Source of the DNA: Peptoclostridium sp965368085
GTDB taxonomy: Bacteria > Bacillota > Clostridia > Peptostreptococcales > Peptostreptococcaceae
Length of the DNA: 64,000 nt
Assembly: GCA_965368085.1 (NCBI GenBank)
Contig: CBDULP010000006.1
Coordinates: 43,257 to 107,256, forward strand
Direction of reading: 5' to 3'
The position numbers and the translations under genes were made by a program. The notes under the pieces are model-generated. The model searched no databases and had not been told where the DNA came from. It worked only from the letters and a program-made list of their open reading frames with translations. Every line of letters begins with the position of its first letter. The stretch's first letter is position 1. Below are positions 26,256-34,923 of the stretch, piece by piece.

Positions 26256-26284
26256 AGTATATTGTAACAGTAAAACTTTGTCAA
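26256..26284 (-). promoter_or_regulatory. Consensus promoter of fur
   Basis: TTGACA at 26279-26284 (minus), a 17-bp spacer, TATACT at 26256-26261. Confidence 0.8.
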
Positions 26285-26326
26285 CAGATTATTCTCGATA
26301 CCATCTAGATTTCCATGTTAAAAACT

Positions 26327-26488
26327 TTATTTCACAGTTTTGCAGGCCCTGCCTTTCGAGTGCGCACTGCATTTTTTACAGTCTCCGCTGCACTTGAACA
26401 GTTCCTTAAGGTCTGTAGAACACCTTGGACATTTTAATGTGCGGATATCAGTTATCTGATATCCGCATGTAGGACATGTTTTATTCAT
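26327..26488 (-). CDS. Small Cys-rich protein in the feo cluster
   Basis: A 53-residue protein starting MNKTCPTCGYQITDI, with eight cysteines at residues 5, 8, 20, 23, 33, 37, 40 and 49. The first four form two CxxC pairs as in a zinc ribbon; the C-terminal CSGDCKKC is a second cluster. AAGGAG eight to nine bases before ATG 26488 is a strong ribosome site. It follows feoB by 28 bp. It has no membrane helix, unlike the FeoB-associated Cys-rich membrane proteins known in other bacteria. A metal-handling role with FeoAB is inferred. Confidence 0.8.
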   Translation of the reverse strand: MNKTCPTCGYQITDIRTLKCPRCSTDLKELFKCSGDCKKCSAHSKGRACKTVK

Positions 26489-26516
26489 CGTGTATTCTCC
26501 TTAATAACATTTGTGA

Positions 26517-28379
26517 TTAAAGAATTATACCTGCGAGAAGCCCCCCTACAAGGAATGATATTATGAAACTTCCAAACCATATAAGAGCCGATTCAAGCGG
26601 GCTTCTCTCCTTGAATATTACCAGTATGGCTGCTATGCACGGTACAAACAGGGTTATAACAACAAGTGAAACGAGAAGCTGCGCCGGGTTTAGTACGCCT
26701 TCCGCCGCAAGAGTGCTGAGGCCTGCCGCCCCGAAATCCCTTCTTATTATACCCATTATAAACGTCTGTGTAACTCTCGGATCAAGCTTTAAGAATCCTG
26801 AAGTCACTGGCGCAAAAAATTCTATCATTGAATCAAGCGCCCCAGTATGATTCAAGACTGTAACTATTACTCCTCCAAGCACAAACAGCGGTGCAGCCTC
26901 TTTTATGAACATCCACGTCTTTAAAACGGTCTTTTTAAGCAGATTCTTAAGCTTTGGAATCCTAAGCGGAGGAAGGTCTATCAGAAGGTCTGTAGACTGC
27001 CCCGGAAGTATCTTGTTTAAAAGCGCTCCTGTAAGCCCGAATACAAGCACTATTGTGATCGTGTATATTATCATGTATTTCAGTCCAAGGCTTGCTATAA
27101 GCCCTGCTATTACTCCAAGCTGTGCGGAACATGGAATTGCAAGCCCCAAAAGCATTGTTGCTATGAATCTTTCTCTTTTCGAGCCAAGTATCCTTGTTGT
27201 CACCGTGGCCATCGTAACGCATCCAAATCCCAAAATCATAGGGATTATGGCACGTCCGTTAAGCCCTATATAGTTAAGGCTCTTGTCCACAAGCGCCGCT
27301 ATCCTCGGAAGATAGCCCGAATCCTCAAGCACTGACAGAAAGAAGTAAAATCCTACCACAAGAGGTGTGAGCAAGCCGAATATATATACCGGAGCCATTG
27401 TAAGAACACCAAACTCTCCTATGAGTAGCTTGCCCATAAATGTAGACTCGCTTATAAAATTGCTCATAATTCCATATATGAAATTATGGTAATAAGTTCC
27501 CATTATGACTTCTTCAGTCATACCAACGACTGTCTGTGCGATAAAAACTCCTATTATCTGGTAGAGTATATACAGAGTCATGCACAGTATTGGAATTCCC
27601 GTAAGAGGTCTTAGCATCATTTTTCCAAGGTTTCGAGAAAAAGACGTTCTATTCTCGTCATCTATTACTATGCTCTCAATTATCGAATCCACCTTGAGCC
27701 TTCTTTGCGTGTATATGTCCTCCCGTAGCTTTGGCACATCCACAGCATTGCATCTTTTGATTATGTTTTCATCCTCTTCAAGCGCCAAAAGCCTTTCAGA
27801 GTCCTTCTCAGAATAGTTTGCAACCTGCATGAGGTTCTGCGTGACAATTTCAAGCCTGTTTCCAACTTTCGCGCTTCCAAGAGCCTCCTTGACTTCAGCA
27901 AGACCCTTGCCCTTTATGGCCGTAGTCGGTATTACACTCACTCCTAGTTTTTGGGAAAGCAGTTCAATGTTTATTTTCACGCCATGCTTTTCCACATCGT
28001 CCATCATGTTCAGCGCCACTATTACAGGTTTGCCCATGTCTATTATCTGCTGGGTCAAAAACAGGTCCCTCTCCATATGGAGCGCATCTACAACATTGAG
28101 TATGGCGTCCGCATCGAGTATTACATCCCTCGCTACTCTTTCTTCGTCGTTGAAAGATGAAACTCCATAAACGCCCGGGGTGTCCATTACAATATATTTA
28201 TCAAACTTTCCCGAACTTATATCGACTGTAGTTCCAGGAAAATTTGAAACGTCCACATACATTCCAGTCAAGTAATTGAAAAATACTGATTTTCCTACGT
28301 TGGGATTTCCTGCGAGAACTAGTTTTATATTATCTGAATCCATTTCTATGTTAGATGCAAAATCGTTACAACTTGACAT
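26517..28379 (-). CDS. feoB: Ferrous iron transport protein B
   Basis: A 620-residue inner-membrane Fe(II) transporter. The N-terminal G domain has GNPNVGKS (G1), a G2 Thr in NFPGTTV, DTPGVYG (G3) and NMMDD (G4). The C-terminal two-thirds is polytopic, with two Gate motifs, including the segment VTTRILGSKRERFIATMLLGLAIPCSAQ (Cys present). GGAGGT sets ATG 28379. Second gene of the feoA-feoB-Cys-rich unit, read from the Fur-box promoter. Confidence 0.97.
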   Translation of the reverse strand: MSSCNDFASNIEMDSDNIKLVLAGNPNVGKSVFFNYLTGMYVDVSNFPGTTVDISSGKFDKYIVMDTPGVYGVSSFNDEERVARDVILDADAILNVVDALHMERDLFLTQQIIDMGKPVIVALNMMDDVEKHGVKINIELLSQKLGVSVIPTTAIKGKGLAEVKEALGSAKVGNRLEIVTQNLMQVANYSEKDSERLLALEEDENIIKRCNAVDVPKLREDIYTQRRLKVDSIIESIVIDDENRTSFSRNLGKMMLRPLTGIPILCMTLYILYQIIGVFIAQTVVGMTEEVIMGTYYHNFIYGIMSNFISESTFMGKLLIGEFGVLTMAPVYIFGLLTPLVVGFYFFLSVLEDSGYLPRIAALVDKSLNYIGLNGRAIIPMILGFGCVTMATVTTRILGSKRERFIATMLLGLAIPCSAQLGVIAGLIASLGLKYMIIYTITIVLVFGLTGALLNKILPGQSTDLLIDLPPLRIPKLKNLLKKTVLKTWMFIKEAAPLFVLGGVIVTVLNHTGALDSMIEFFAPVTSGFLKLDPRVTQTFIMGIIRRDFGAAGLSTLAAEGVLNPAQLLVSLVVITLFVPCIAAILVIFKERSPLESALIWFGSFIISFLVGGLLAGIIL

Positions 28380-28390
28380 TCATATACCTC

Positions 28391-28609
28391 CTAGATTGCT
28401 TTTACTGTTATTGTTTTTGCCAGATTTCTTCCTATTGCAATCTCTTGAAATCTGTTTTGAAGAACAACAGGACCTGAAGGAATTTTTTCAAAGCATGTAA
28501 GCTTTGCCCCTTCGTATATTCCAAGCCTTATTGCCTGAGATCTTATTCCCGCGTCTGGAATATTCGTTATTTCTATTTTTTGCCCTCTGCTTATTTTATC
28601 AAGTGTCAT
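28391..28609 (-). CDS. feoA: Ferrous iron transport protein A
   Basis: A 72-residue SH3-like protein that works with FeoB. Family text: MTLDKISRGQKIEITNI, then AIRLGIYEGAKL and VVLQNRFQEIAIGRNLA. GGAGGT at minus-strand position just before ATG 28609 rules out the upstream start. The gap to feoB is 11 bp. Confidence 0.95.
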   Translation of the reverse strand: MTLDKISRGQKIEITNIPDAGIRSQAIRLGIYEGAKLTCFEKIPSGPVVLQNRFQEIAIGRNLAKTITVKAI

Positions 28610-28643
28610 ATTCAACCTCCAAATAATCATTTTATATTGGAAT

Positions 28644-28700
28644 CTATAATCATTATCAATTAACTAATTATATTCTATACTAATTGATAATAAGTGTCAA
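28644..28700 (-). promoter_or_regulatory. feo promoter with Fur box
   Basis: TTGACA (28695-28700), a 17-bp spacer and TAGAAT (28672-28677) form the promoter on the minus strand. Just downstream, TTGATAATGATTATAG (28644-28659) matches the Fur 7-1-7 pattern TGATAATnATTATCA at 13 of 15 positions. A related half-site TTATTATCAATTA lies in the spacer. Repression by Fur with iron is the expected outcome. Confidence 0.85.
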
Positions 28701-28746
28701 CGAATTTTTTGTTCTTTGATAAAAAAAAAACAATTTTATCAAAATA

Positions 28747-28777
28747 AAAAGCCTTCTTTTCAACAAAGAAGGCTTTT
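28747..28777 (-). terminator. Terminator after the DUF1292 gene
   Basis: A 12-bp stem AAAAGCCTTCTT with AAGAAGGCTTTT, followed by TTTATTTTG on the minus strand. Confidence 0.9.
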
Positions 28778-28813
28778 TATCATATCAAATCCTTTTAGCA
28801 GTAAATACTACTA

Positions 28814-29068
28814 TTACATTTCTTCCTGCATAAGCACTTCATACGCGCTTACAACAGTCTCGTACTCTTCGTCACTGTCTATAGAAACAAGTATTTCTTC
28901 CCCATTTTCATCCTGCTCAATCTTGAATATTATAGCTTCTCCGTCTTCCATTTCTTCCAATGGAGCAAGTATTGCATACTCGTTCCCCTCAGCTTCAAGG
29001 GTCATTATTATTTCAAATTCAACTTCGTTTCCATCCTGGTCAAGTAGTGTTACTATATTTTCTTCCAT
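28814..29068 (-). CDS. DUF1292 family protein (YrzB-like)
   Basis: An 84-residue, very acidic protein of the DUF1292 family. MEENIVTLLDQDGNEVEFEI and YAILAPLEE are typical. Function unknown. Its place after ruvX and ireB in the alaS block is conserved across Firmicutes. AGAGGTGCAG precedes the ATG. Confidence 0.9.
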   Translation of the reverse strand: MEENIVTLLDQDGNEVEFEIIMTLEAEGNEYAILAPLEEMEDGEAIIFKIEQDENGEEILVSIDSDEEYETVVSAYEVLMQEEM

Positions 29069-29090
29069 ATCTGCACCTCTTTTAATATTA

Positions 29091-29513
29091 TTATTTTTTC
29101 ATATTTTCCATGTCGAGATATCCCTGCAGTATGAATACCGCTGCAAGCATGTCTACGACTTTTTTCCTCTTTTTCCTGCTCACGTCAGCCTCTATGAGGG
29201 TCCTGTGAGCGGCCACAGTGGTAAGTCTTTCATCCCAAAAATCAACTTCGATGTCAATTTTCTTTTTCATCTTTTCCACGAACTTGAGCACTTTTTCTCC
29301 CTGAGGGCCTAGCGTTCCATTCATGTTCTTAGGAAGGCCCACTACCGCTTTTTTGACACCATTCTCTTTTATTATAGCTCCAAGCTCCAAAAGATCCTTT
29401 TCATAGCTTGATCTTCTTATTGTCTTTACCCCTTGGGCTGTAAGCCCCATGATATCACTTACAGCAACACCTATGGTCTTGTCCCCCACATCAAGTCCTA
29501 TCTTTTTTTCCAT
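29091..29513 (-). CDS. ruvX: Holliday junction resolvase-like RuvX/YqgF
   Basis: A 140-residue RNase H-fold nuclease. GLDVGDKTIGVAVSD (first catalytic Asp), VVGLPKNMNGT, WDERLTTVAA and KKRKKVVDMLAAVFILQGYLD are the family motifs. It has been linked to pre-16S rRNA 5' end processing and to Holliday junction resolution. It belongs to the conserved alaS-ireB-ruvX-DUF1292 run, here with a membrane protein gene inserted. Confidence 0.95.
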   Translation of the reverse strand: MEKKIGLDVGDKTIGVAVSDIMGLTAQGVKTIRRSSYEKDLLELGAIIKENGVKKAVVGLPKNMNGTLGPQGEKVLKFVEKMKKKIDIEVDFWDERLTTVAAHRTLIEADVSRKKRKKVVDMLAAVFILQGYLDMENMKK

Positions 29514-29522
29514 AAATCCTCC

Positions 29523-31685
29523 CTAGCTGCCTTGCTGCGCTTTTTCATGCGCAATCTTTTCCATTATGAGCAAAAGAACCGATATTATCACAAATGATAT
29601 GCTCGTAGCTGCCGAAACCACTCCTGAGTCGTTTACCGCAAAGCCCACAAAACTTCCCACTATAATTGCTATCCAACCCTTTTTCAAAAACTCTTTTTCA
29701 TTGCACACCCTTTTTAGTATTCCAAAAGGCTTGTAAAAGAGCACTCCAACTATAAACAGTGCCATTATAAACACTTTGCTCCATATCGAGCCTCCTATTA
29801 GGCTCGCATTCATAGCCAGCTTTCTGCTTATTATCTGAAGTATCACTACCGGGCCTCCGGACATTATGCTCTGTATTGCACCTGCAAGGTGTGACTTGCT
29901 TCCAATCAAGAATATGTCTACAAATGCCATTCCCGCCACTACAATGCATACGAACGCAGATATTATCAACAGCTTTTTAAAATCGATTTTCACATCATAC
30001 ATTCTCATAACAAAGAAAAGAAAACAAAACGAAGCCGTTATTGTTCCTCCTACATTGGCACCCATTTTGGGGAATCCAAGTATTACTATTGTAACTGCGA
30101 GCACTACAATTGCCGCCGTCTTTTTTATCTTTTCCTTTTGCAAAAGCCCTGCAACCGAAAGCAGGCTGGCTCCTATGAGTATTCCCATGTACTCATTTCC
30201 AACCCCGTAGTATCTCGCTCCTATCATGGCATCATATCCAAATATCGACCTCTTTATGAGTTCTTGGCCTGTGGCCGCATCTGCAAGTATTCCGACCCCG
30301 GTCATTATGCTTATGGCTATGAACCTGTCCAGATTTCCCCTTATGAGTTTTTTGAGCGCAATATACAGTATCACTGTAAGCGAAAATATCGTAGTCACTA
30401 CAAGAGTCTTTGAATCAAATCCAAATAGTGGCTCAATCAAAAGCGCAAATGGCATTACAACAGTAAGCTGCAGAATTTCCGAAAAGGCATAAAACACCTT
30501 TTCATGTACCATTCCCTTAATCAGTATGCATATAAATATCGATATCCAAAGGAGCATCTCAAATACAGCATAGCTATAGAGCACAGGTATTCTGAGTTGG
30601 TATGTGGTGCTCATCTTTTCAAATTCGGATCTTAAAAATTCAATATTGTCGCTTTTTTCTATCTTCTGTATGCTTCTTCCTACCATGAAGTTTGACTTTA
30701 TACCAAAGTGATCGAGTATATCAGCAGCTATGTCCACATTCCCTATTACACCTTTTCTTCTGGTTGTATTAGAGTATAAAATGCCCTTTCCCTGCCCTTC
30801 AAATATCACTACAGGAGAAAGCCTCCTGTAGTTTTTATATTCCGAAACAGCCGGGTACGGAGAGACTATATACACCCTGTCATTTGGACCTGCCACATCC
30901 GACATCACATATGATATATAGTCGCTTATGTTGTCATATATCTTTTCCTTCATTTCGCTGTATGTCTTTTGGCTCAAATTTTCCCTGTACAGGTCCAGCC
31001 TGTGGGTGTCTCCCAGTTCAATAGCCAGTACGTCGGTTTTTGAATAATAGTCATTTGCATATTCTTTCAGGGACTCGTAATCCGTCCTTATGCCAAAAGG
31101 CATTTTATCGTCCTGTACATTTATCCCGTCTATCTTCCCATTTTCTATGCTGCCGTTTTCATCCATTCCTAAAAGACATGCGTAGCTGTGATTTTTTTCG
31201 GGAGTGCTTGAATTTCCTATTACACTTACCGTCTTGCCGATTTTACTCAGCTCTTTTTGGAGTATTCCCGGATGAGCTCCGTATTCTCCAGACTCATTGG
31301 TTTTATTGAGCTTGTTTATGTTTATATCGTTTATGTTTTTTGGCTCGCTGCCAGTCCTTCTTTTGAATATGGCGCCGCTTTCCTCGTCCAGCGTGACAAA
31401 ATTCACATCTTCGGGCTTCAAGTAAGCCCTGGTTCCCCATCCTATTGAAGCATATGACCTGATGTCACTTGTCCCCTTTGACCCTCTTATGTTCATAAGC
31501 GACATATAACCTCTGTCTTCAAGCTGCCCATTTACGGATTCTATCTGGAGCATATCCTCCATTCCCACTCTGTTTAGCATTATGATTATCACTTTGCCGT
31601 TTTCAGACTGCGCATGACAAGCCCCCATAAAAGACTGCAAGGCAAACAGGATGGTCAGAAAAATTGCGGTAAATCTTACTTTCAC
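29523..31685 (-). CDS. Large membrane protein with alkaline-phosphatase-like ectodomain
   Basis: A 720-residue protein read from GTG 31685. A signal peptide (1-25) is followed by an extracytoplasmic domain (about 27-365) with features of the alkaline phosphatase/sulfatase superfamily (IIIMLNRVGMEDM, DVLAIELGDTHRLD, IVSPYP, DIAADILDHFGI). About ten transmembrane helices (375-715) follow. A conserved stretch, YDAMIGARYYGVGNEYMGILIG, followed by PKMGANVGG, sits in the membrane part. The enzyme is not known. A canonical catalytic Ser/Thr was not identified, so the soluble part may be degenerate. Confidence 0.65.
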   Translation of the reverse strand: MKVRFTAIFLTILFALQSFMGACHAQSENGKVIIIMLNRVGMEDMLQIESVNGQLEDRGYMSLMNIRGSKGTSDIRSYASIGWGTRAYLKPEDVNFVTLDEESGAIFKRRTGSEPKNINDININKLNKTNESGEYGAHPGILQKELSKIGKTVSVIGNSSTPEKNHSYACLLGMDENGSIENGKIDGINVQDDKMPFGIRTDYESLKEYANDYYSKTDVLAIELGDTHRLDLYRENLSQKTYSEMKEKIYDNISDYISYVMSDVAGPNDRVYIVSPYPAVSEYKNYRRLSPVVIFEGQGKGILYSNTTRRKGVIGNVDIAADILDHFGIKSNFMVGRSIQKIEKSDNIEFLRSEFEKMSTTYQLRIPVLYSYAVFEMLLWISIFICILIKGMVHEKVFYAFSEILQLTVVMPFALLIEPLFGFDSKTLVVTTIFSLTVILYIALKKLIRGNLDRFIAISIMTGVGILADAATGQELIKRSIFGYDAMIGARYYGVGNEYMGILIGASLLSVAGLLQKEKIKKTAAIVVLAVTIVILGFPKMGANVGGTITASFCFLFFVMRMYDVKIDFKKLLIISAFVCIVVAGMAFVDIFLIGSKSHLAGAIQSIMSGGPVVILQIISRKLAMNASLIGGSIWSKVFIMALFIVGVLFYKPFGILKRVCNEKEFLKKGWIAIIVGSFVGFAVNDSGVVSAATSISFVIISVLLLIMEKIAHEKAQQGS

Positions 31686-31694
31686 ACTATATAC

Positions 31695-31952
31695 CTACTT
31701 TCCCTGCAAGTATGAATTTAAAAGTTCCTCTATCAGTTCATCTCGCTCTACTTTTCTTATTACGCTTCTCGCACTTTTATGGCTTGTTATATACGTCGGA
31801 TCTCCCGAAAGTATGTATCCTACAAGCTGGTTTATGGGATTGTACCCTTTTTCCACAAGCGCCTCATATACCACTTCAAGCACTTGCTTCGGAGTCATCT
31901 TATCGTCTTTCACCGCTTCAAATTTCATTGTGTTTTTATTCTCAAAAGTCAT
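31695..31952 (-). CDS. ireB: IreB family regulatory phosphoprotein
   Basis: An 85-residue DUF965/IreB protein. TMKFEAVKDDKMTPKQVLEVVYEALVEKGYNPINQLVGYILSGDPTYIT is the family core. In Enterococcus IreB is a substrate of the Ser/Thr kinase IreK and modulates cephalosporin tolerance. Position directly after alaS is the conserved one. GAAGGTGAT is the ribosome site. Confidence 0.93.
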   Translation of the reverse strand: MTFENKNTMKFEAVKDDKMTPKQVLEVVYEALVEKGYNPINQLVGYILSGDPTYITSHKSARSVIRKVERDELIEELLNSYLQGK

Positions 31953-32040
31953 ATTATCACCTTCTAATATAATAAATTTTACCTCTTATGACATTATAAC
32001 ACACCACAATGAGCTTAGTCTTGAATTACTTTAATTAGCC

Positions 32041-32072
32041 GAATAAGGAGCAGTTCATTCTGCTCCTTATTC
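32041..32072 (-). terminator. Stem-loop between alaS and ireB
   Basis: GAATAAGGAGCAG pairs perfectly with CTGCTCCTTATTC over 13 bp. No proper T run follows on either strand, so it may attenuate or mark processing rather than terminate fully. Confidence 0.5.
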
Positions 32073-32093
32073 ATTTACACTGCATAATTTATT

Positions 32094-34733
32094 CTATTTT
32101 AGTTGCGACTTTATTATATCCGAAACCTTTGAAAGCGCTTCATCCACTTTAGAAGGATCTTTTCCTCCGGCTTGCGCCATGTCCGGTCTTCCGCCGCCGC
32201 CTCCTCCAGTCATTTTCGCAACCTCTCTTACTATATTTCCTGCATGTACTCCATTAGACATAAGGTCCTTTGTTGCAGCACATACGAAGTTCACCTTGTC
32301 CCCAGATACATTCGCAAGCACTATTACGGCAGATCCCATCTTGTCTCTAAGCTTGTCAGCACTGTCTCTTAGCGAATCCATGTCAGTATTTTCAAATTTG
32401 TAAGCTATGAAGTCAACTCCGTCCACGCTTTGCTTGCTGCCTAGTATATCGTCTATTGAGCTTGAAAGCAGTTTTGACTTCATTGAGCTCATCTCTTTTT
32501 CCATGTCCTTCATCTGGCTTATAACCGCGCCTGATCTGTTTACAAGGTTGTCCTCTTTGGCCTTTAGCACAGAACAAACCTCGTCTATAAGGGCCTGCTT
32601 CTGGTTAAGCATGTTGTAAACAGCCATTCCTGTTACAGCTTCTATTCTTCTTACCCCGGCTGCTACTCCGCTTTCCGAAAGTATTTTGAAAAGACCTACC
32701 TGTGAAGTGTTTTCAAGGTGGGTACCTCCGCAAAGTTCCATTGAATAATCGCCCATCTTTACAACTCTTACCCTGTCTCCATACTTTTCTCCAAATAGTG
32801 CAGTTGCTCCCATTTCCTTTGCCTCGTCCAGTGAAGCGTCTATCACATCCACCTTGTGGGCCTTAAGTATGTTTATATTGACTATTCTCTCTATCTCAAG
32901 AAGTTCTTCTTTTGATATTGACTCGAAATGGGTAAAGTCGAATCTAAGCTTTTCGTGGTTTACAAGAGATCCCGACTGCTCCACGTGAGTTCCAAGTACG
33001 TTTTTAAGCGCAGTTTGAAGCATGTGCGTTGCAGTGTGGTTTCTTCCAGTAGCCATTCTCATCTCTTCAATTACAAGCGAGCTTACCTTCTGGCCTGTTT
33101 TAAGAGTTCCGCTCTCTACAACCACCTCATGGTGTATTCTTCCGTTTAGGCCCTTTTGTGTGTCTGTAACGCTTCCTTTGAATCCATCTGCTATAAGCTC
33201 TCCCTTGTCGCCTACCTGGCCTCCGCTTTCAGCGTAGAAAGGAGTCTTGTCAAGTATTATTGTTACTTTTTCGCCTTCTGAAGCAGAGTCAACAAGCTTG
33301 TTTTCATTAACTATTACAAGTACTGTAGATTCCATCTGAAGCTTTTCATATCCCATGAATTCGCTCTTTATGCTGTTGTCAAGGCTGTCAAACACGTCTT
33401 CCTTCCAGCCAGCGCCTTCCATGTCTCCCCTTGCACTTCTTGCTCTTTCCCTTTGCTTTTCCATTTCAGATTCGAAGCCTTTTTCATCCACTTTAAGGCC
33501 TTCTTCTTCTGCAATTTCTTTAGTAAGGTCTACTGGGAACCCATATGTGTCGTAAAGCTTGAATGCATCTTCTCCTGATATTGTATCGCTTCCAGATGCC
33601 TTGACTTTTTCCATATGGTCTTTGAGCATATCCATCCCCTGGTCTATAGTCTCTTGGAATCTGTCTTCCTCTATTCTAAGTATCTTTTTGATGTAGTCTC
33701 TTTTTTCTATAAGCTCTGGGTACGCCTCTCCGCTTACCTCTATAACCTTTTCCATAAGGTTTACAAGGAATGCCCCTTCTACGCCAAGAAGTTTTCCGTG
33801 TCTCGCTGCTCTTCTTAAGAGCCTTCTAAGTACATATCCTCTTCCTTCGTTAGATGGCAGTACTCCGTCAGCTATCATAAATGTAACGGCTCTTACATGG
33901 TCTGTTATTATTCTTATGGAAGTATCGCTTTTGCCGTCTTTTCCATATTCCGCACCTGAAATCTCAAGTACGCCGTTTAGTATGTGCTTTATTGTGTCGA
34001 CTTCGAATATGGTATTTACATCCTGCATTATGCATGCCATTCTTTCAAGACCCATACCTGTATCTATGTTTGGTTTTGGCAGCGGATGGTACACTCCCTC
34101 TTCGTCCTTGTCAAACTGAGTGAATACGTGGTTCCAAAACTCAAGGTATCTGTCGCACTCGCATCCAGGCTTGCAGTCCTGGCTTCCACATCCATAAGCT
34201 TCGCCTCTATCGTAGTATATCTCAGAGCAAGGTCCGCAAGGTCCCACTCCTATTTCCCAGAAGTTGTCGTCCTTTCCAAGTCTTACTATTCTTTCAGCTG
34301 GAATTCCAACTTCCTTGTTCCATATTTCAAACGCCTCGTCGTCATCTTCATATATAGTTATCCAAAGCTTGTCAACCGGCATTTCAAGGTGCTTTATAAC
34401 AAACTCCCATCCCCAGTTTATTGATTCTCTTTTGAAATAGTCCCCGAAAGAGAAGTTTCCAAGCATCTCGAAGAATGTTGCATGTCTTGCAGTAACACCT
34501 ACATTTTCTATGTCGCCTGTTCTTATGCATTTTTGGCATGTAGCCATCCTCTTTTTAGGAGGTTCTTCCTTGCCCATGAAGTACGCCTTCATAGGAGCCA
34601 TTCCCGCATTTATAAGCAAAAGGCTGTCGTCTCCCTGTGGCACTAGCGGATAACTCTGTCTCACATAGTGGTCTTTTGATTCAAAAAAATCAAGAAATCT
34701 TTTCCTTATTTCATTTAAACCTAGCTTTTTCAT
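32094..34733 (-). CDS. alaS: Alanine-tRNA ligase
   Basis: An 879-residue class II aminoacyl-tRNA synthetase. Order: catalytic core (1-240, RFLDFFESKDHYVRQSYPLVP, ATFFEMLGNFSFGDYF, GMGLERM), tRNA recognition domain, editing domain with zinc-binding NHTATHML and ELCGGTHLENTSQVG, and C-Ala (GGGGGGRPDMAQAGG). Full length. Upstream it has a TTGACA/TAATAT promoter and a hairpin leader without T-box sequence. Confidence 0.98.
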   Translation of the reverse strand: MKKLGLNEIRKRFLDFFESKDHYVRQSYPLVPQGDDSLLLINAGMAPMKAYFMGKEEPPKKRMATCQKCIRTGDIENVGVTARHATFFEMLGNFSFGDYFKRESINWGWEFVIKHLEMPVDKLWITIYEDDDEAFEIWNKEVGIPAERIVRLGKDDNFWEIGVGPCGPCSEIYYDRGEAYGCGSQDCKPGCECDRYLEFWNHVFTQFDKDEEGVYHPLPKPNIDTGMGLERMACIMQDVNTIFEVDTIKHILNGVLEISGAEYGKDGKSDTSIRIITDHVRAVTFMIADGVLPSNEGRGYVLRRLLRRAARHGKLLGVEGAFLVNLMEKVIEVSGEAYPELIEKRDYIKKILRIEEDRFQETIDQGMDMLKDHMEKVKASGSDTISGEDAFKLYDTYGFPVDLTKEIAEEEGLKVDEKGFESEMEKQRERARSARGDMEGAGWKEDVFDSLDNSIKSEFMGYEKLQMESTVLVIVNENKLVDSASEGEKVTIILDKTPFYAESGGQVGDKGELIADGFKGSVTDTQKGLNGRIHHEVVVESGTLKTGQKVSSLVIEEMRMATGRNHTATHMLQTALKNVLGTHVEQSGSLVNHEKLRFDFTHFESISKEELLEIERIVNINILKAHKVDVIDASLDEAKEMGATALFGEKYGDRVRVVKMGDYSMELCGGTHLENTSQVGLFKILSESGVAAGVRRIEAVTGMAVYNMLNQKQALIDEVCSVLKAKEDNLVNRSGAVISQMKDMEKEMSSMKSKLLSSSIDDILGSKQSVDGVDFIAYKFENTDMDSLRDSADKLRDKMGSAVIVLANVSGDKVNFVCAATKDLMSNGVHAGNIVREVAKMTGGGGGGRPDMAQAGGKDPSKVDEALSKVSDIIKSQLK

Positions 34734-34767
34734 TTGTTACCTCCCTGATAAACAAGCACGTAAAAAT

Positions 34768-34888
34768 AAATCCCTCGCCTCCTGCTTCTCAAAGCGAGGC
34801 AAAGGACTTTATATGCAGCATGCTTGCAGCATTTTTTTATTTAGTAGTTATACTTTAAATATTAATACATACAGTTTAATTATGTCAA
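34768..34888 (-). promoter_or_regulatory. alaS promoter and hairpin leader
   Basis: TTGACA at 34883-34888 and TAATAT at 34859-34864 (minus, 18-bp spacer) define the promoter. The leader holds two ATGCTGCA copies in tandem. Between 34768 and 34800 the arms GCCTCGC and GGCGAGG (minus) can pair, followed by ATTTATTTTTA. This could act as an attenuator. The T-box motif is absent. Confidence 0.5.
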
Positions 34889-34923
34889 TATCATAAGGAT
34901 AAAATAAACTCGTATACTATATA

